DNA of 64,000 bases from Porphyrobacter sp. LM 6 (GTDB lineage: Bacteria > Pseudomonadota > Alphaproteobacteria > Sphingomonadales > Sphingomonadaceae): positions 2,728,001-2,792,000 of the forward strand of contig NZ_CP017113.1 in assembly GCF_001720465.1 (NCBI RefSeq), written 5' to 3'. Below the pieces are notes generated by a model. That model saw only the letters and a list, made by a program, of their open reading frames with translations, ran no database searches and was not told the origin of the DNA. The position numbers and the translations under genes were made by a program. This document shows, one piece after another, positions 20,214 through 28,206 of the stretch (position 1 is its first letter; every line of letters begins with the position of its first letter).

Positions 20214-21646
20214 ACCGCCCGGTCCGCCCTTCCCCGCCGCACTGGACAGCACTGGTTTTCCAGATGCTGCCGTTTGCGGACGCGGCGAGCGCGGACCTGC
20301 CGCTGCCCCGGTTGCTGCGCCTTGCCCTGTTCCAGGTCAGCGTCGGCATGGCGATGGTGCTGCTCAACGGCACTTTGAACCGGGTGATGGTGGTTGAACT
20401 GGGCACGCCTACCTGGCTGGTCGCATTGCTGATCGCGGTACCGCTGCTCGTCGCGCCGTTCCGCGCGCTGATCGGGCACAAGTCCGATACGCACCGTTCG
20501 GTGCTCGGCTGGCGGCGGGTGCCCTATATCTGGTTCGGCACGCTGATGCAGTTCGGCGGGCTCGCAATCATGCCCTTCGCCCTGCTGCTTCTCGACGAGG
20601 CCAAGGACTTCAATATCGGCCTGCTCGGCGCAACAGCAGCGTTCCTGCTGACCGGCATCGGCTTTCACGTCACGCAGACGGCGGGCCTCGCGCTCGCCAC
20701 CGACCTCGCGCCCGAAGACAAGCGCCCGCGCGCGGTGGCGTTGCTTTATGTCATGCTGCTGATTGGCATGATGTTCGCCGCCTTCGTGATCGGCGGTCTG
20801 CTGGCCGATTACAGCCCCACCAAGCTGGTGCAGGTGATCCAGGGTGCAGCCGTGCTGACGATGGTGCTCAACATTACCGCACTGTGGAAGCAGGAAGCCC
20901 GCAATCCTCAGGTAACCGCGCCTGATCGCGAGACCCCGACCTTTTCCGAACTGTGGCAGGCCTTCGTCAAGGATGGCCGCAACGCGCGCCTGCTTACCGC
21001 GATCGGGATCGGCGCGGCGGGCTTTGCCATGCAGGATGCGCTGCTGGAGCCTTATGGCGGTGAAATACTCGGCCTTTCGGTCGGCGCGACCACCGGCCTT
21101 ACCGGCGCTTGGGCGCTGGGTTCGCTGATGGGTTTCATGGCGTCGGGCCGCTTCCTTGCCCGCGGATGGGACCCGCTGCGCCTGGCGGGTCTGGGCCTCG
21201 TGATCGGGATCAATGCCTTCCTGCTGGTCCTGTTCGCAGGCCCCTTTGCCGCGCCGCTGATGCTCTATGCCGGCGCACTCACCATCGGGGTCGGCCTCGG
21301 GCTGTTCTCGGTGGGCACGCTGATGGAAGCGATGAACATCGCCCGATATGAAACGGCCGGCCTTGCGCTGGGCGCCTGGGGCGCGGTGCAGGCGACCTGT
21401 GCAGGTGCCGGGATCGCGCTGGGCGGATTGCTGCGCGACGGCGTGGCCTTGCTGATCGGGCACGGCGCTACCGCCAGCGTTGCGACCCGCGCGGCCGGAT
21501 ATGGCACCGTCTATACGCTCGAGATTGCCCTGCTGCTTGTTGGCCTCGCCGCGATCGGCCCGCTTGTGGGTCGTGCGCGAGACCACGCCCCGGATGCCGA
21601 TGACCCGCTCAACCAGCCCTTTGGCCTGAGAGAGTTTCCGACATGA
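20210..21646 (+). CDS. lhaA: LH1 assembly protein LhaA, PucC-family MFS protein
   Basis: 478 aa, 12 transmembrane helices, BCD/PucC family. The N-terminal MLPFADAASADLPLPRLLRLALFQVSVGMAM, GTLNRVMVVELGTP, ALIGHKSDTHRSVLGWRRVPYIW and the QDALLEPYGG loop are shared with the minus-strand pucC at 28207-29598. Its place directly after bchM and before puhA matches lhaA (ORF1696) of Rhodobacter, needed for LH1 assembly. It is one of three paralogues in the window. Confidence 0.93.
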   Translation: MNRPVRPSPPHWTALVFQMLPFADAASADLPLPRLLRLALFQVSVGMAMVLLNGTLNRVMVVELGTPTWLVALLIAVPLLVAPFRALIGHKSDTHRSVLGWRRVPYIWFGTLMQFGGLAIMPFALLLLDEAKDFNIGLLGATAAFLLTGIGFHVTQTAGLALATDLAPEDKRPRAVALLYVMLLIGMMFAAFVIGGLLADYSPTKLVQVIQGAAVLTMVLNITALWKQEARNPQVTAPDRETPTFSELWQAFVKDGRNARLLTAIGIGAAGFAMQDALLEPYGGEILGLSVGATTGLTGAWALGSLMGFMASGRFLARGWDPLRLAGLGLVIGINAFLLVLFAGPFAAPLMLYAGALTIGVGLGLFSVGTLMEAMNIARYETAGLALGAWGAVQATCAGAGIALGGLLRDGVALLIGHGATASVATRAAGYGTVYTLEIALLLVGLAAIGPLVGRARDHAPDADDPLNQPFGLREFPT

Positions 21647-21676
21647 TTACCCGTACCCGCCCGTCCCGTATCCTCA

Positions 21677-21695
21677 CCGGCTTCGCCTCAGCCGG
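21677..21695 (+). promoter_or_regulatory. lhaA-puhA intercistronic hairpin
   Basis: CCGGCT (21677-21682) pairs with AGCCGG (21690-21695) across a 7-base loop in the 73-base lhaA-puhA gap. No T-tract follows, so it may be an RNA processing or stabiliser stem at the 5' side of the strongly needed puhA message. Only the pairing is directly seen. Confidence 0.4.
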
Positions 21696-21719
21696 ATTGT
21701 TGCATGAGAGGAATGTCCA

Positions 21720-22526
21720 ATGAACGACTCCTACATCTTCGGCACGATTGACGTTGCCGCGCTCGCTTTGATCCTGTTCACCGGTTTCTTCATCGCGCTG
21801 GTGTTCTACCTCAACCGGGAGAGCCGCCGCGAAGGTTACCCGCTTGAAGAGGAAGGGAGCGGCAAGCTCCTTCCCGGCAGCCTGTTCGATGGCGAGAAGA
21901 AGACCTTCCAGCTGCCCAACGGCCGCGGCACCTATACGCCCGAAGACGTCGCACGTGACGATATCAACGTCCCCGCTGTGCAGGCCTTCAGGGCCGCTGG
22001 CGCACCCTGGGTGCCGACCGGCGATGCCATGAAGGACGGCATGGGCCCGGCCGCCTTCGCCAATCGCTCGAAGTCGCCCGACATAACCTTCGATGGCCGT
22101 CCGCGCATCGTTCCGATCGGCAACAGCCATGAACTGATCGTCTCGCCGCAGGATCCGCAGCTGATCGGCTGGTCGGTGGTGGCCGCCGATGGTGTCACCG
22201 CGGGCAAGGTCACCGACATCTGGGTCGATCAGGCCGAACACATCATCCGCTATCTCGAAGTCGAGACCAATAGCGGCAAGAAGGTGCTCGCCCCGATGAT
22301 GGTCGCCGTGGTCCATGGCAACAGCCTGCTGAGCATGGTGCTGCCGACCACCAACACCGAGCCGCAATATGTCGAGATCGACGCGATCACCGCCGCGCAG
22401 TTCGAAGACGTGCCGGCGCTGGAAACCGCAGGCATCATCAGCCGCTACGAAGAAGACCGCATCCAGGCCTACTTCGGCGGCGGTTACATGTATGCCACCC
22501 CTGAAAGGGCGGAAGCATGGCTCTGA
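21720..22526 (+). CDS. puhA: Photosynthetic reaction centre H subunit (PuhA)
   Basis: 268 aa. One N-terminal transmembrane helix (about residues 12-32, ALALILFTGFFIALVFYLNRE), then a PRC-barrel cytoplasmic domain that caps the L/M pair near QB and helps proton uptake. FDGRPRIVPIGNSHELIVSPQDPQLIGW and FVDV-like VTDIWVDQAEHIIRYLEVE are typical. AGAGGA precedes the ATG. It overlaps puhB by 10 bases. Confidence 0.97.
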   Translation: MNDSYIFGTIDVAALALILFTGFFIALVFYLNRESRREGYPLEEEGSGKLLPGSLFDGEKKTFQLPNGRGTYTPEDVARDDINVPAVQAFRAAGAPWVPTGDAMKDGMGPAAFANRSKSPDITFDGRPRIVPIGNSHELIVSPQDPQLIGWSVVAADGVTAGKVTDIWVDQAEHIIRYLEVETNSGKKVLAPMMVAVVHGNSLLSMVLPTTNTEPQYVEIDAITAAQFEDVPALETAGIISRYEEDRIQAYFGGGYMYATPERAEAWL

Positions 22527-23278
22527 ATGCCTCCGCTGGTGCGGCAGCGGCGGCAACGCCGCTGCCCGCCGGCTTCGATCACAGCGACCTTGAAAATGAC
22601 GGGCCCAAGGCGTTCGGCGACCGCATGGGCACGCCTGCGCCAGACGAAAAGGTGCTGTGGAAGGGACGTCCGCACCGCGCCTTGCTGGCCCGCACGGCCT
22701 TCCACACGCGCCTGCTCGGCGCCTATTTCGCCGCACTGGTGGTGATTGCTCTGGCGATGGGAAATACCAACGCGGCGATTGTCGCGGCGGTCCTGGGGAC
22801 AGCGCTGCTTGCGCTGCTTCACACGCTGGCCTGGCTCAGCGCCCGCAGCACGCTTTATATCCTTACCGATAGCCGTCTGATCATGCGGATCGGCATGGCA
22901 ATCGAGACGCGGATCAACATTCCGCTCAAGCAGGTGAAATCCGCCCATCTGCGCCTGAGAAGCGCGGACCATGGCGACATCGCGCTGGAGCTTGAGGGCG
23001 AACGGCTGCTCGGCACGGTGCTGCTCTGGCCGCACGTCCGCCCCTGGATCTACGCGCATCCCCAGCCGATGCTGCGCGCTGTACCCGATGCGGCAGGCCT
23101 TGCCCGGATGATCGCCGATGTGCGCGCGCAATTCGGTGCGATCGAGCGGAATTTGACCGAGATCAAGGATGCAGCGTCGCAGGCCGGTCAGACAGGGTCG
23201 CAGCCCGCCGCCATTCCGGCGCGCATCGCTCCGGCACACCTGCGCGGCGATCAGGGTCTTGAAGGAGCGCCCGCATGA
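22517..23278 (+). CDS. puhB: Photosynthetic complex assembly protein PuhB (PH domain)
   Basis: 253 aa. Three hydrophobic segments (about 68-84, 88-108 and a weaker one) and a bacterial PH-like core (ADEKVLWKGRPHRALLARTAFHTRLL ... YILTDSRLIMRIGMAIETRINIPLKQVKSAHLR) match PuhB, which helps reaction-centre assembly in Rhodobacter. It sits between puhA and puhC as in other purple bacteria and overlaps both. The C-terminal ~40 residues are Ala/Gln-rich and probably disordered. Confidence 0.92.
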   Translation: MALNASAGAAAAATPLPAGFDHSDLENDGPKAFGDRMGTPAPDEKVLWKGRPHRALLARTAFHTRLLGAYFAALVVIALAMGNTNAAIVAAVLGTALLALLHTLAWLSARSTLYILTDSRLIMRIGMAIETRINIPLKQVKSAHLRLRSADHGDIALELEGERLLGTVLLWPHVRPWIYAHPQPMLRAVPDAAGLARMIADVRAQFGAIERNLTEIKDAASQAGQTGSQPAAIPARIAPAHLRGDQGLEGAPA

Positions 23279-23760
23279 TTGTGCGCGAATACGAGAAGGA
23301 CGAAATCACCGTCCACAAGGTGCCGCTCTACCTGATGGGCGGGATGATCGCGGCATCGCTGGTGCTGACCGCTTCGGTGACCCTCGGCTTCTTCCCGCGC
23401 GAGGCCGTGCCGGCCGAAGCACGCGCCGCATCCGGCGTGACAGCCGCGGTAACGCGCAGCTTGCGCTTCTTCGACGAAGCCGATGGCACGGTTCGGGTCG
23501 AGGACGGCCAGAGCGCAGAGGTGCTGGCGCGGTTCGGACAGGGTGAAGGCGGGTTCGTGCGCGCCACGGTCCGCAATCTCGTCCACCAGCGCCGGATCCG
23601 CGGCCACGGCGCCGAAGTGCCGTTCGAACTGGTCGAATGGACCAACGGCGGACTGACGCTGCGCGATCCGGTGACCAAGGCGAGCATCGAGGTCTCGTCG
23701 TTCGGGCCGGACAACCGCGCAGTCTATGCCGCGATGCTGCCCCCGCGGGAGGCCCGCTGA
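23275..23760 (+). CDS. puhC: Photosynthetic complex assembly protein PuhC
   Basis: 161 aa. A short cytoplasmic N-terminus ([19 protein letters not shown]), one transmembrane helix (about residues 22-42) and a periplasmic beta-rich domain ([16 protein letters not shown] ... [15 protein letters not shown]) fit PuhC, which supports RC-LH1 core assembly. Coupled to puhB by ATGA and to the next gene by TGATG. Confidence 0.9.
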   Translation: MIVREYEKDEITVHKVPLYLMGGMIAASLVLTASVTLGFFPREAVPAEARAASGVTAAVTRSLRFFDEADGTVRVEDGQSAEVLARFGQGEGGFVRATVRNLVHQRRIRGHGAEVPFELVEWTNGGLTLRDPVTKASIEVSSFGPDNRAVYAAMLPPREAR

Positions 23761-24062
23761 TGGCGCTCGCCTTCCTCTCTACGACCAGCTTCGAGACGCC
23801 CTGCACGATCACGGTCGAGCAGAGCTCCGAGCATTTCCACGCCCATGTCGAGCTATCCGAAGACATCGCGATCGAGCCCGGCGACAAGGTGCGCGTCCAT
23901 GGCGCGCCGATCCAGATTCCGTTCGGCACCCGTCAGGTGTTCGAACGCCGGGCCACCGTGACCCGCGCCAGCCCGCTCAAGCGCGGACTGACCAAGATCG
24001 CCGCCTATTTCGATCTCAGCGAACTCTACGAAGTGAGCTTCAACGCCGGGAGGATCAAATGA
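23760..24062 (+). CDS. Conserved-position 100-aa protein between puhC and acsF, function unknown
   Basis: 100 aa. The start at 23760 overlaps the puhC stop; the open frame further upstream lies inside puhC. There is no signal or membrane helix. It is predicted beta-rich, with a core ([41 protein letters not shown]) that could fold as a small OB/barrel-like domain, and its C-terminus ([18 protein letters not shown]) is aromatic. The stop overlaps acsF (ATGA). Its place between an RC assembly gene and the cyclase gene suggests a role with AcsF or RC assembly. I do not recognise a named family. Confidence 0.75.
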   Translation: MALAFLSTTSFETPCTITVEQSSEHFHAHVELSEDIAIEPGDKVRVHGAPIQIPFGTRQVFERRATVTRASPLKRGLTKIAAYFDLSELYEVSFNAGRIK

Positions 24063-25120
24063 ACGCCTACAAGCCGATGACCAGCGAAGAAGCGATGGCA
24101 ATCGCGACGCAGGACACGATGCTGACCCCGCGTTTCTACACCACCGACTATGACGCGCTCGACGCGATCGATGTCAGCCTGGTGCGCGCCGAATGGGACC
24201 AGCTGATCGCCGACATGGTGGGCGATCCGAACAAGCTGCACTTCAAGCACAATGACAGCTTCAAGGGCGTGATCGAGGGGCTGGAGCCTTCGCTGCGGCA
24301 GGAGTTCACCGATTTCCTCGTCAGCTCGATGACGTCGGAATTTTCGGGCTGCGTGCTCTATGCTGAAATCGCGCGGCGCACCAAGAACCCGGATGTGAAG
24401 CAGCTCTTCCGCCTGCTCGCGCGCGACGAAAGCCGCCATGCCGGCTTCATCAATGAAAGCCTCAAGGATGCCGGTATCGGCGTCGACCTCGGCTATCTGA
24501 CGAAGACCAAGAAATACACTTACTTCAAGCCGAAGTTCATCTTCTACGCGGTCTATCTGTCGGAGAAGATCGGCTACGCGCGCTACATCACGATCTACCG
24601 CCACCTGGCGCGCAATCCGCAGCACAAGTTCCACCCGATCTTCGACTGGTTCGAGGAATGGTGCAACGACGAGTTCCGCCACGGCGAGGCCTTCGCCATG
24701 CTGCTGCGCGCGGACCCCAAGCTGCTCGAAGGCGCCAACAAGCTGTGGGTGCGCTTCTTCCTGCTTTCGGTCTATGCGACCATGTATGTGCGCGATCACA
24801 ACCGCCCGGTGTTCCATGCCGCGCTGGGGGTCGATCCGACCGAGTATGACTACAAGGTGTTCGAGATCTGCAACCAGATCGCCCGCCAGGTCTTCCCGGT
24901 CGAACTCGACATCGACAGCCCCGCCTTCCGCCGCCAGATGGAAAAGCTGCGTCTCGCAGCGGCACGCATCGAGGATGGCAAGGCACGCGGCGGGATCGGC
25001 GGGCTGATCGCCCGCGCCAGCGGCATGGCCGGAGCCGGCCTCGCCTTTGCGCGGATGTATCTGCAGCGTCCCAAGTCCAACGCCCTGCCGCGCTCGATCC
25101 GGCTGCAACCGGCGTGGTGA
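24059..25120 (+). CDS. acsF: Aerobic Mg-protoporphyrin IX monomethyl ester oxidative cyclase (AcsF)
   Basis: 353 aa di-iron enzyme that forms the isocyclic ring E using O2. Carboxylate and His ligands lie in the paired motifs [16 protein letters not shown] and [17 protein letters not shown] (ExxH type), with [13 protein letters not shown] upstream. The start is fixed by ATGA with the preceding gene. Its presence, with no oxygen-independent bchE in the window, fits aerobic anoxygenic phototrophy. The 3' end overlaps puhE. Confidence 0.97.
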   Translation: MNAYKPMTSEEAMAIATQDTMLTPRFYTTDYDALDAIDVSLVRAEWDQLIADMVGDPNKLHFKHNDSFKGVIEGLEPSLRQEFTDFLVSSMTSEFSGCVLYAEIARRTKNPDVKQLFRLLARDESRHAGFINESLKDAGIGVDLGYLTKTKKYTYFKPKFIFYAVYLSEKIGYARYITIYRHLARNPQHKFHPIFDWFEEWCNDEFRHGEAFAMLLRADPKLLEGANKLWVRFFLLSVYATMYVRDHNRPVFHAALGVDPTEYDYKVFEICNQIARQVFPVELDIDSPAFRRQMEKLRLAAARIEDGKARGGIGGLIARASGMAGAGLAFARMYLQRPKSNALPRSIRLQPAW

Positions 25121-25893
25121 GCTGGAGCGGCCATATTGTGCCGTTCATCGTGACGGTGGCGATCTGGTTTATCGCGACCGGGCTGATTGCCTGGGCGGAC
25201 AACCGTGAACGCGCCACCTTCTCGACCAGCCTGATGGTGGGCAGCATCGCCGGAATTACCGGGCTGCTCGTGATCCTGGTCGCCTCGCTCTCGACCTCGG
25301 TGTGGGCGGTCTATCTCGCCTTCATCGGCGCGCTGATGGTGTGGGGCTGGCACGAGCTCAGCTTTCTCACCGGCGCCTCGGCCGGCCCGCGTCGTGGCCC
25401 GAGCGATCCCTCGCTCACCGGCATCGCCCGCTTCCGGCAGGCTGCGGCGACGGTGATGCATCACGAGGTCGCGCTGGCGGTGACGGCGCTGCTGCTGATC
25501 TCGCTGTCGTGGAACGTCCCCAACCAGATCGGCGCGACCGTGTTCGTGCTGATGTTCCTCATGCGGCTGATCTCCAAGATCAACCTGTTCGTGGGCGTGC
25601 CCAATTCGACCTCGGAAATGCTGCCCGATCAGCTGGCCTATCTGAAGACCTATTTCGGTCGCAACCGGATGACGGCGCTGCTGATCGCATCGATCGGCGT
25701 GATCGCTGCCGTGACCATCTGGTTCGCAGGGCTGGCGCTGGCAGCGCCGGTCGGCAGCTCGGCGATGGTGGGGGCGAGCCTGCTGACCACGCTCGCCTTG
25801 CTGGGCGCGCTCGAACACCTCTTTCTCGCCCTGCCGTTCCGTGACGGAATGCTGTGGGGCTGGGCCATGCCCAAGCGGAAGATCAGATCATGA
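25114..25893 (+). CDS. puhE: PuhE, DUF3623 multi-spanning membrane protein
   Basis: 259 aa, seven to eight hydrophobic helices. The start is GTG at 25114 (or the next GTG at 25117), overlapping the acsF stop. The central [42 protein letters not shown] and [24 protein letters not shown] segments are the family signature of PuhE, which modulates bacteriochlorophyll synthesis and RC formation in Rhodobacter. The acsF-puhE-hemA order matches other sphingomonad clusters. Confidence 0.92.
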   Translation: MVSWSGHIVPFIVTVAIWFIATGLIAWADNRERATFSTSLMVGSIAGITGLLVILVASLSTSVWAVYLAFIGALMVWGWHELSFLTGASAGPRRGPSDPSLTGIARFRQAAATVMHHEVALAVTALLLISLSWNVPNQIGATVFVLMFLMRLISKINLFVGVPNSTSEMLPDQLAYLKTYFGRNRMTALLIASIGVIAAVTIWFAGLALAAPVGSSAMVGASLLTTLALLGALEHLFLALPFRDGMLWGWAMPKRKIRS

Positions 25894-25916
25894 CTATGAA
25901 TACAGAAGGAAACCCG

Positions 25917-27137
25917 ATGGATTTCGAAGCCTTTTTCGCCAACGAGCTCGATATCGTGCGTGCCGACGGGCGTTACCGGGTGTTCACCGACATCAAGCGT
26001 CACCGCGGTCGGTTCCCGCACGCCACGCGCTTCATCGCCGACGAGACGCAGGCGGTGACGGTGTGGTGCTCGAACGACTACCTTGGCATGGGCCAGCACC
26101 CCGCGGTGCTCGAAGCGATGCACGAATGCCTCGACGAATGCGGCGCGGGCGCGGGCGGCACCCGCAACATCTCGGGCACCAACCACTACCATGTGGAGCT
26201 GGAAGCCGAACTGGCCGACCTGCACGGCAAGGAAGCCGCGCTGCTCTTCACCTCGGGCTATGTCTCGAACTGGGCGGGCTTGGGCACGCTGGCCTCGAAG
26301 ATCCCGGGTTGCGTGGTGTTCTCCGACGCGCTCAACCACGCCTCGATGATCGAGGGTATCCGTCACAGCCGCGCGCCTTACAAGGTGTGGCGCCACAACG
26401 ATGCCGAACACCTCGATGAACTGCTGTCGCAATATGGCCCCGAAGTGCCCAAGCTGGTCGCCTTCGAGAGCGTCTATTCGATGGACGGCGACATCGCCCC
26501 CATCGCGGACATCCTCGACGTGTGCGAGAAGCACGGCGCGATGAGCTACATCGACGAAGTCCACGCGGTCGGCCTCTACGGCCCGCGCGGCGGCGGGGTG
26601 GCCGAACGCGAAGGCCTGATGGACCGCATCACCGTGATCGAAGGCACGCTCGGCAAGGCTTACGGCGTGATGGGCGGCTATATCGCGGCCTCGGCCAATC
26701 TGGTTGATTTTGTGCGCTCTTTTGCCAGCGGCTTCATCTTCTCGACCGCCCTTCCCCCCGCCATCGCGGCCGGTGCTGCGGCAAGCATCCGCCATCTCAA
26801 GACCAGCAATGCCGAGCGCGAGCTTCAGCAGAAGCGCGTCGCGCAGGTCCGCCGGGCGCTCGACATCATGGGCATCCCGCACCTCGACAACCCGAGCCAC
26901 ATCATCCCGGTGATGGTTGGCGATGCCAAGAAGTGCAAGATGATCAGCGACTGGCTGATGGACAATCACGGCATCTATGTGCAGCCGATCAACTACCCGA
27001 CCGTGCCCGTGGGCACCGAGCGGCTGCGCGTCACGCCGTCTCCAGTGCACACCGATGGCGACATCGACCGGCTGATCAAGGCGCTGTCCGAGATCTGGTC
27101 GCACTGCGAACTCGCCCGGATGGAACAGGCCGCCTGA
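25917..27137 (+). CDS. hemA: 5-aminolevulinate synthase (HemA, C4 pathway)
   Basis: 406 aa PLP enzyme condensing glycine and succinyl-CoA to 5-aminolevulinate, the entry to all tetrapyrroles. PLP lysine is Lys247 in [14 protein letters not shown]; substrate and cofactor motifs [36 protein letters not shown] follow the family. An AGAAGGA ribosome site (25904-25910) favours ATG 25917; an alternative ATG at 25890 overlaps the puhE stop and would add nine residues. It is the last gene of the bchF-hemA operon, so pigment demand and precursor supply are co-regulated. Confidence 0.97.
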   Translation: MDFEAFFANELDIVRADGRYRVFTDIKRHRGRFPHATRFIADETQAVTVWCSNDYLGMGQHPAVLEAMHECLDECGAGAGGTRNISGTNHYHVELEAELADLHGKEAALLFTSGYVSNWAGLGTLASKIPGCVVFSDALNHASMIEGIRHSRAPYKVWRHNDAEHLDELLSQYGPEVPKLVAFESVYSMDGDIAPIADILDVCEKHGAMSYIDEVHAVGLYGPRGGGVAEREGLMDRITVIEGTLGKAYGVMGGYIAASANLVDFVRSFASGFIFSTALPPAIAAGAAASIRHLKTSNAERELQQKRVAQVRRALDIMGIPHLDNPSHIIPVMVGDAKKCKMISDWLMDNHGIYVQPINYPTVPVGTERLRVTPSPVHTDGDIDRLIKALSEIWSHCELARMEQAA

Positions 27138-27143
27138 GGCAAC

Positions 27144-27159
27144 TGTTCCACGTGGAACA
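27144..27159. other. parS-like 16-bp perfect palindrome (candidate ParB site), copy B
   Basis: TGTTCCACGTGGAACA, a perfect palindrome, matches the widely conserved parS form TGTTNCACGTGNAACA bound by chromosomal ParB. It lies 7 bases after the hemA stop and precisely 11 bases before the first GGGGTCTA unit. A one-mismatch copy with the same spacing is at 41167-41182. No parA/parB gene is in the window, so recognition by ParB is inferred from the sequence only. Confidence 0.7.
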
Positions 27160-27170
27160 TGAGGCTGGAA

Positions 27171-27200
27171 GGGGTCTAGAGGGGGCCTAACAGGGGTCTA
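27171..27200 (+). repeat. 11-bp-phased GGGGTCTA repeat array, copy B
   Basis: GGGGTCTA at 27171, GGGGCCTA (one mismatch) at 27182 and GGGGTCTA at 27193: exactly 11 bp per unit, one face of the helix. It follows the parS-like palindrome by 11 bp, continuing the same phase, and sits between hemA and the hairpin terminator. Confidence 0.8.
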
Positions 27201-27282
27201 AAGCCCGCTGGATGCCCCCCGGACCTGCGTCCGGCCGCGTTTACCGACAACATTGATCGAGATCTCCCTTGGACGGGAGTGG

Positions 27283-27317
27283 GGGCGGATGCCTTGGGGA
27301 GGCATCCGCCCTCTTTT
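27283..27317 (+). terminator. Rho-independent terminator after hemA
   Basis: Perfect 12-bp stem GGGCGGATGCCT (27283-27294) / AGGCATCCGCCC (27300-27311), 5-base loop, then TCTTTT. It would end the bchF-hemA operon ~150 bases past the hemA stop, beyond the parS-like element. A smaller 6-bp stem (27219-27224/27229-27234) precedes it. Confidence 0.85.
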
Positions 27318-27401
27318 GCATCTGTGGCCGCGGGGCAGCTTTCGGGACGCGGCAAAGGCCAGAACCACACCTTAACGCATGCATTCCGTAAGGTTTTTCT
27401 T

Positions 27402-27475
27402 ACATTGCAAAATGTTAAACAAATTTGACGTATATGGAAAAAACTGCAACAGTCGCAGGGCATTGGGCACCAATT
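27402..27475 (+). promoter_or_regulatory. pucBA promoter region with PpsR-type dyad and AT-rich dyads
   Basis: TGTTAAACAAATTTGACG (27413-27430) is a TGT-N12-ACA type dyad with one mismatch, nearly identical to the bchG operator and again ending in a -35-like TTGACG (27425-27430). It overlaps a second dyad, ACATT-GCAA-AATGT (27402-27415). No strong -10 is visible at 17-18 bases. A small stem ATTGG/CCAAT (27462-27474) follows. The remaining leader to 27625 shows no gene; AGAAGGAG (27609-27616) is the pucB ribosome site. Confidence 0.6.
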
Positions 27476-27625
27476 TCCGACTCGATGCCAGGGGCCTTCA
27501 TGACGATTGTGTGAGGCGGGCCGCTGAGAATTCACGCATCTACTTGAGCCGCATGCTTAGGGAACAAGGCTGGGATCAATACCGAGTTTCCTCGAATGCC
27601 ATAAATGCAGAAGGAGTTTCGCTAG

Positions 27626-27781
27626 ATGGCAGAAATTGACACCCATGTTTACCCGACCGGCCTGACGGAAGCGCAGGCCCTGGAAATCAACGATGGCCTC
27701 AAATGGGGGACGCGCATCTATTTCGCGATCGCGCTCGCCGCCCATGCGCTGGCTTTCGTCCTGACGCCCTGGCTGCAGTGA
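27626..27781 (+). CDS. pucB: Light-harvesting LH2-type beta subunit (PucB)
   Basis: 51 aa. One transmembrane helix (about 29-46) with His40 as bacteriochlorophyll ligand, and an LAFVLTPWLQ C-terminus like LH2 beta chains. Arg30 of GTRIYF matches the LH2 beta Arg that contacts the B800 acetyl group. The conserved His 18 residues before the ligand is Asn22 here, whereas PufB keeps His18. The start follows AGAAGGAG by 9 bases; the stop is 13 bases before pucA. It differs clearly from pufB (1954-2100), so this is a second antenna, not a duplicate LH1. Confidence 0.9.
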   Translation: MAEIDTHVYPTGLTEAQALEINDGLKWGTRIYFAIALAAHALAFVLTPWLQ

Positions 27782-27794
27782 AGGAGGATTGACG

Positions 27795-28058
27795 ATGATG
27801 AAAGAAGGTCGGATTTTCCTCTACGTGAGCCCGAATGTGTTGCTCCCCATCATGTTCCTCGTGATGGTGCTCACTTCGCTCGCGGTTCACTACAACATCC
27901 TCAGCAACACCACCTGGTTTGCCGACTTCTGGCAAGGCAGTGCTAGCGAGGCTGTTGCGGTCGAGACCACAGCAGCCACCGTGACCGAGGTTGCAGCACC
28001 TGCAGCCGAAGCCGTGGAAGCTGCTCCTGCTCCGGCAGAGGCCGCGCCGGCGGAATAA
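27795..28058 (+). CDS. pucA: Light-harvesting LH2-type alpha subunit (PucA) with long Ala/Glu tail
   Basis: 87 aa. AAGGAGGA (27781-27788) favours ATG 27795. The core (about 1-48) resembles LH2 alpha: GRIFLYVSPNVLLP, a helix with His32 as the pigment ligand, then NILSNTTWFADFWQG. Positions His+13/+14 that bond the B850 acetyl groups are Phe45/Trp46 instead of Tyr/Trp or Tyr/Tyr. A ~39-residue Ala/Val/Glu/Pro tail follows, much longer than in classic LH2 alpha. Confidence 0.9.
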   Translation: MMKEGRIFLYVSPNVLLPIMFLVMVLTSLAVHYNILSNTTWFADFWQGSASEAVAVETTAATVTEVAAPAAEAVEAAPAPAEAAPAE

Positions 28059-28112
28059 TCTTCCGCCGCCAATTGCCCGACCGGTCCGCAAAGGCAGGGA
28101 TCGGGAACAAGG

Positions 28113-28144
28113 AAAGACCCGGCCTCTCGTGCCGGGTCTTTTCA
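28113..28144 (+). terminator. Rho-independent terminator after pucBA
   Basis: Stem AAAGACCCGGC (28113-28123) / GCCGGGTCTTT (28131-28141), 7-base loop, T-run TTTT running into CATTT. It is located 55 bases past pucA and 60 bases before the convergent pucC stop, so it may act from both sides. Confidence 0.8.
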
Positions 28145-28206
28145 TTTGTGCAGCCCCCCCGCTCATGCAGCGGGCTGACCGCAACCGATCGGCGCGGTGG
28201 CGAAGG

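Noticed and set aside
27379..27639. 86-aa ORF ahead of pucB
   Set aside because: It overlaps the pucB start, has atypical composition and covers the promoter dyads; likely non-coding leader.
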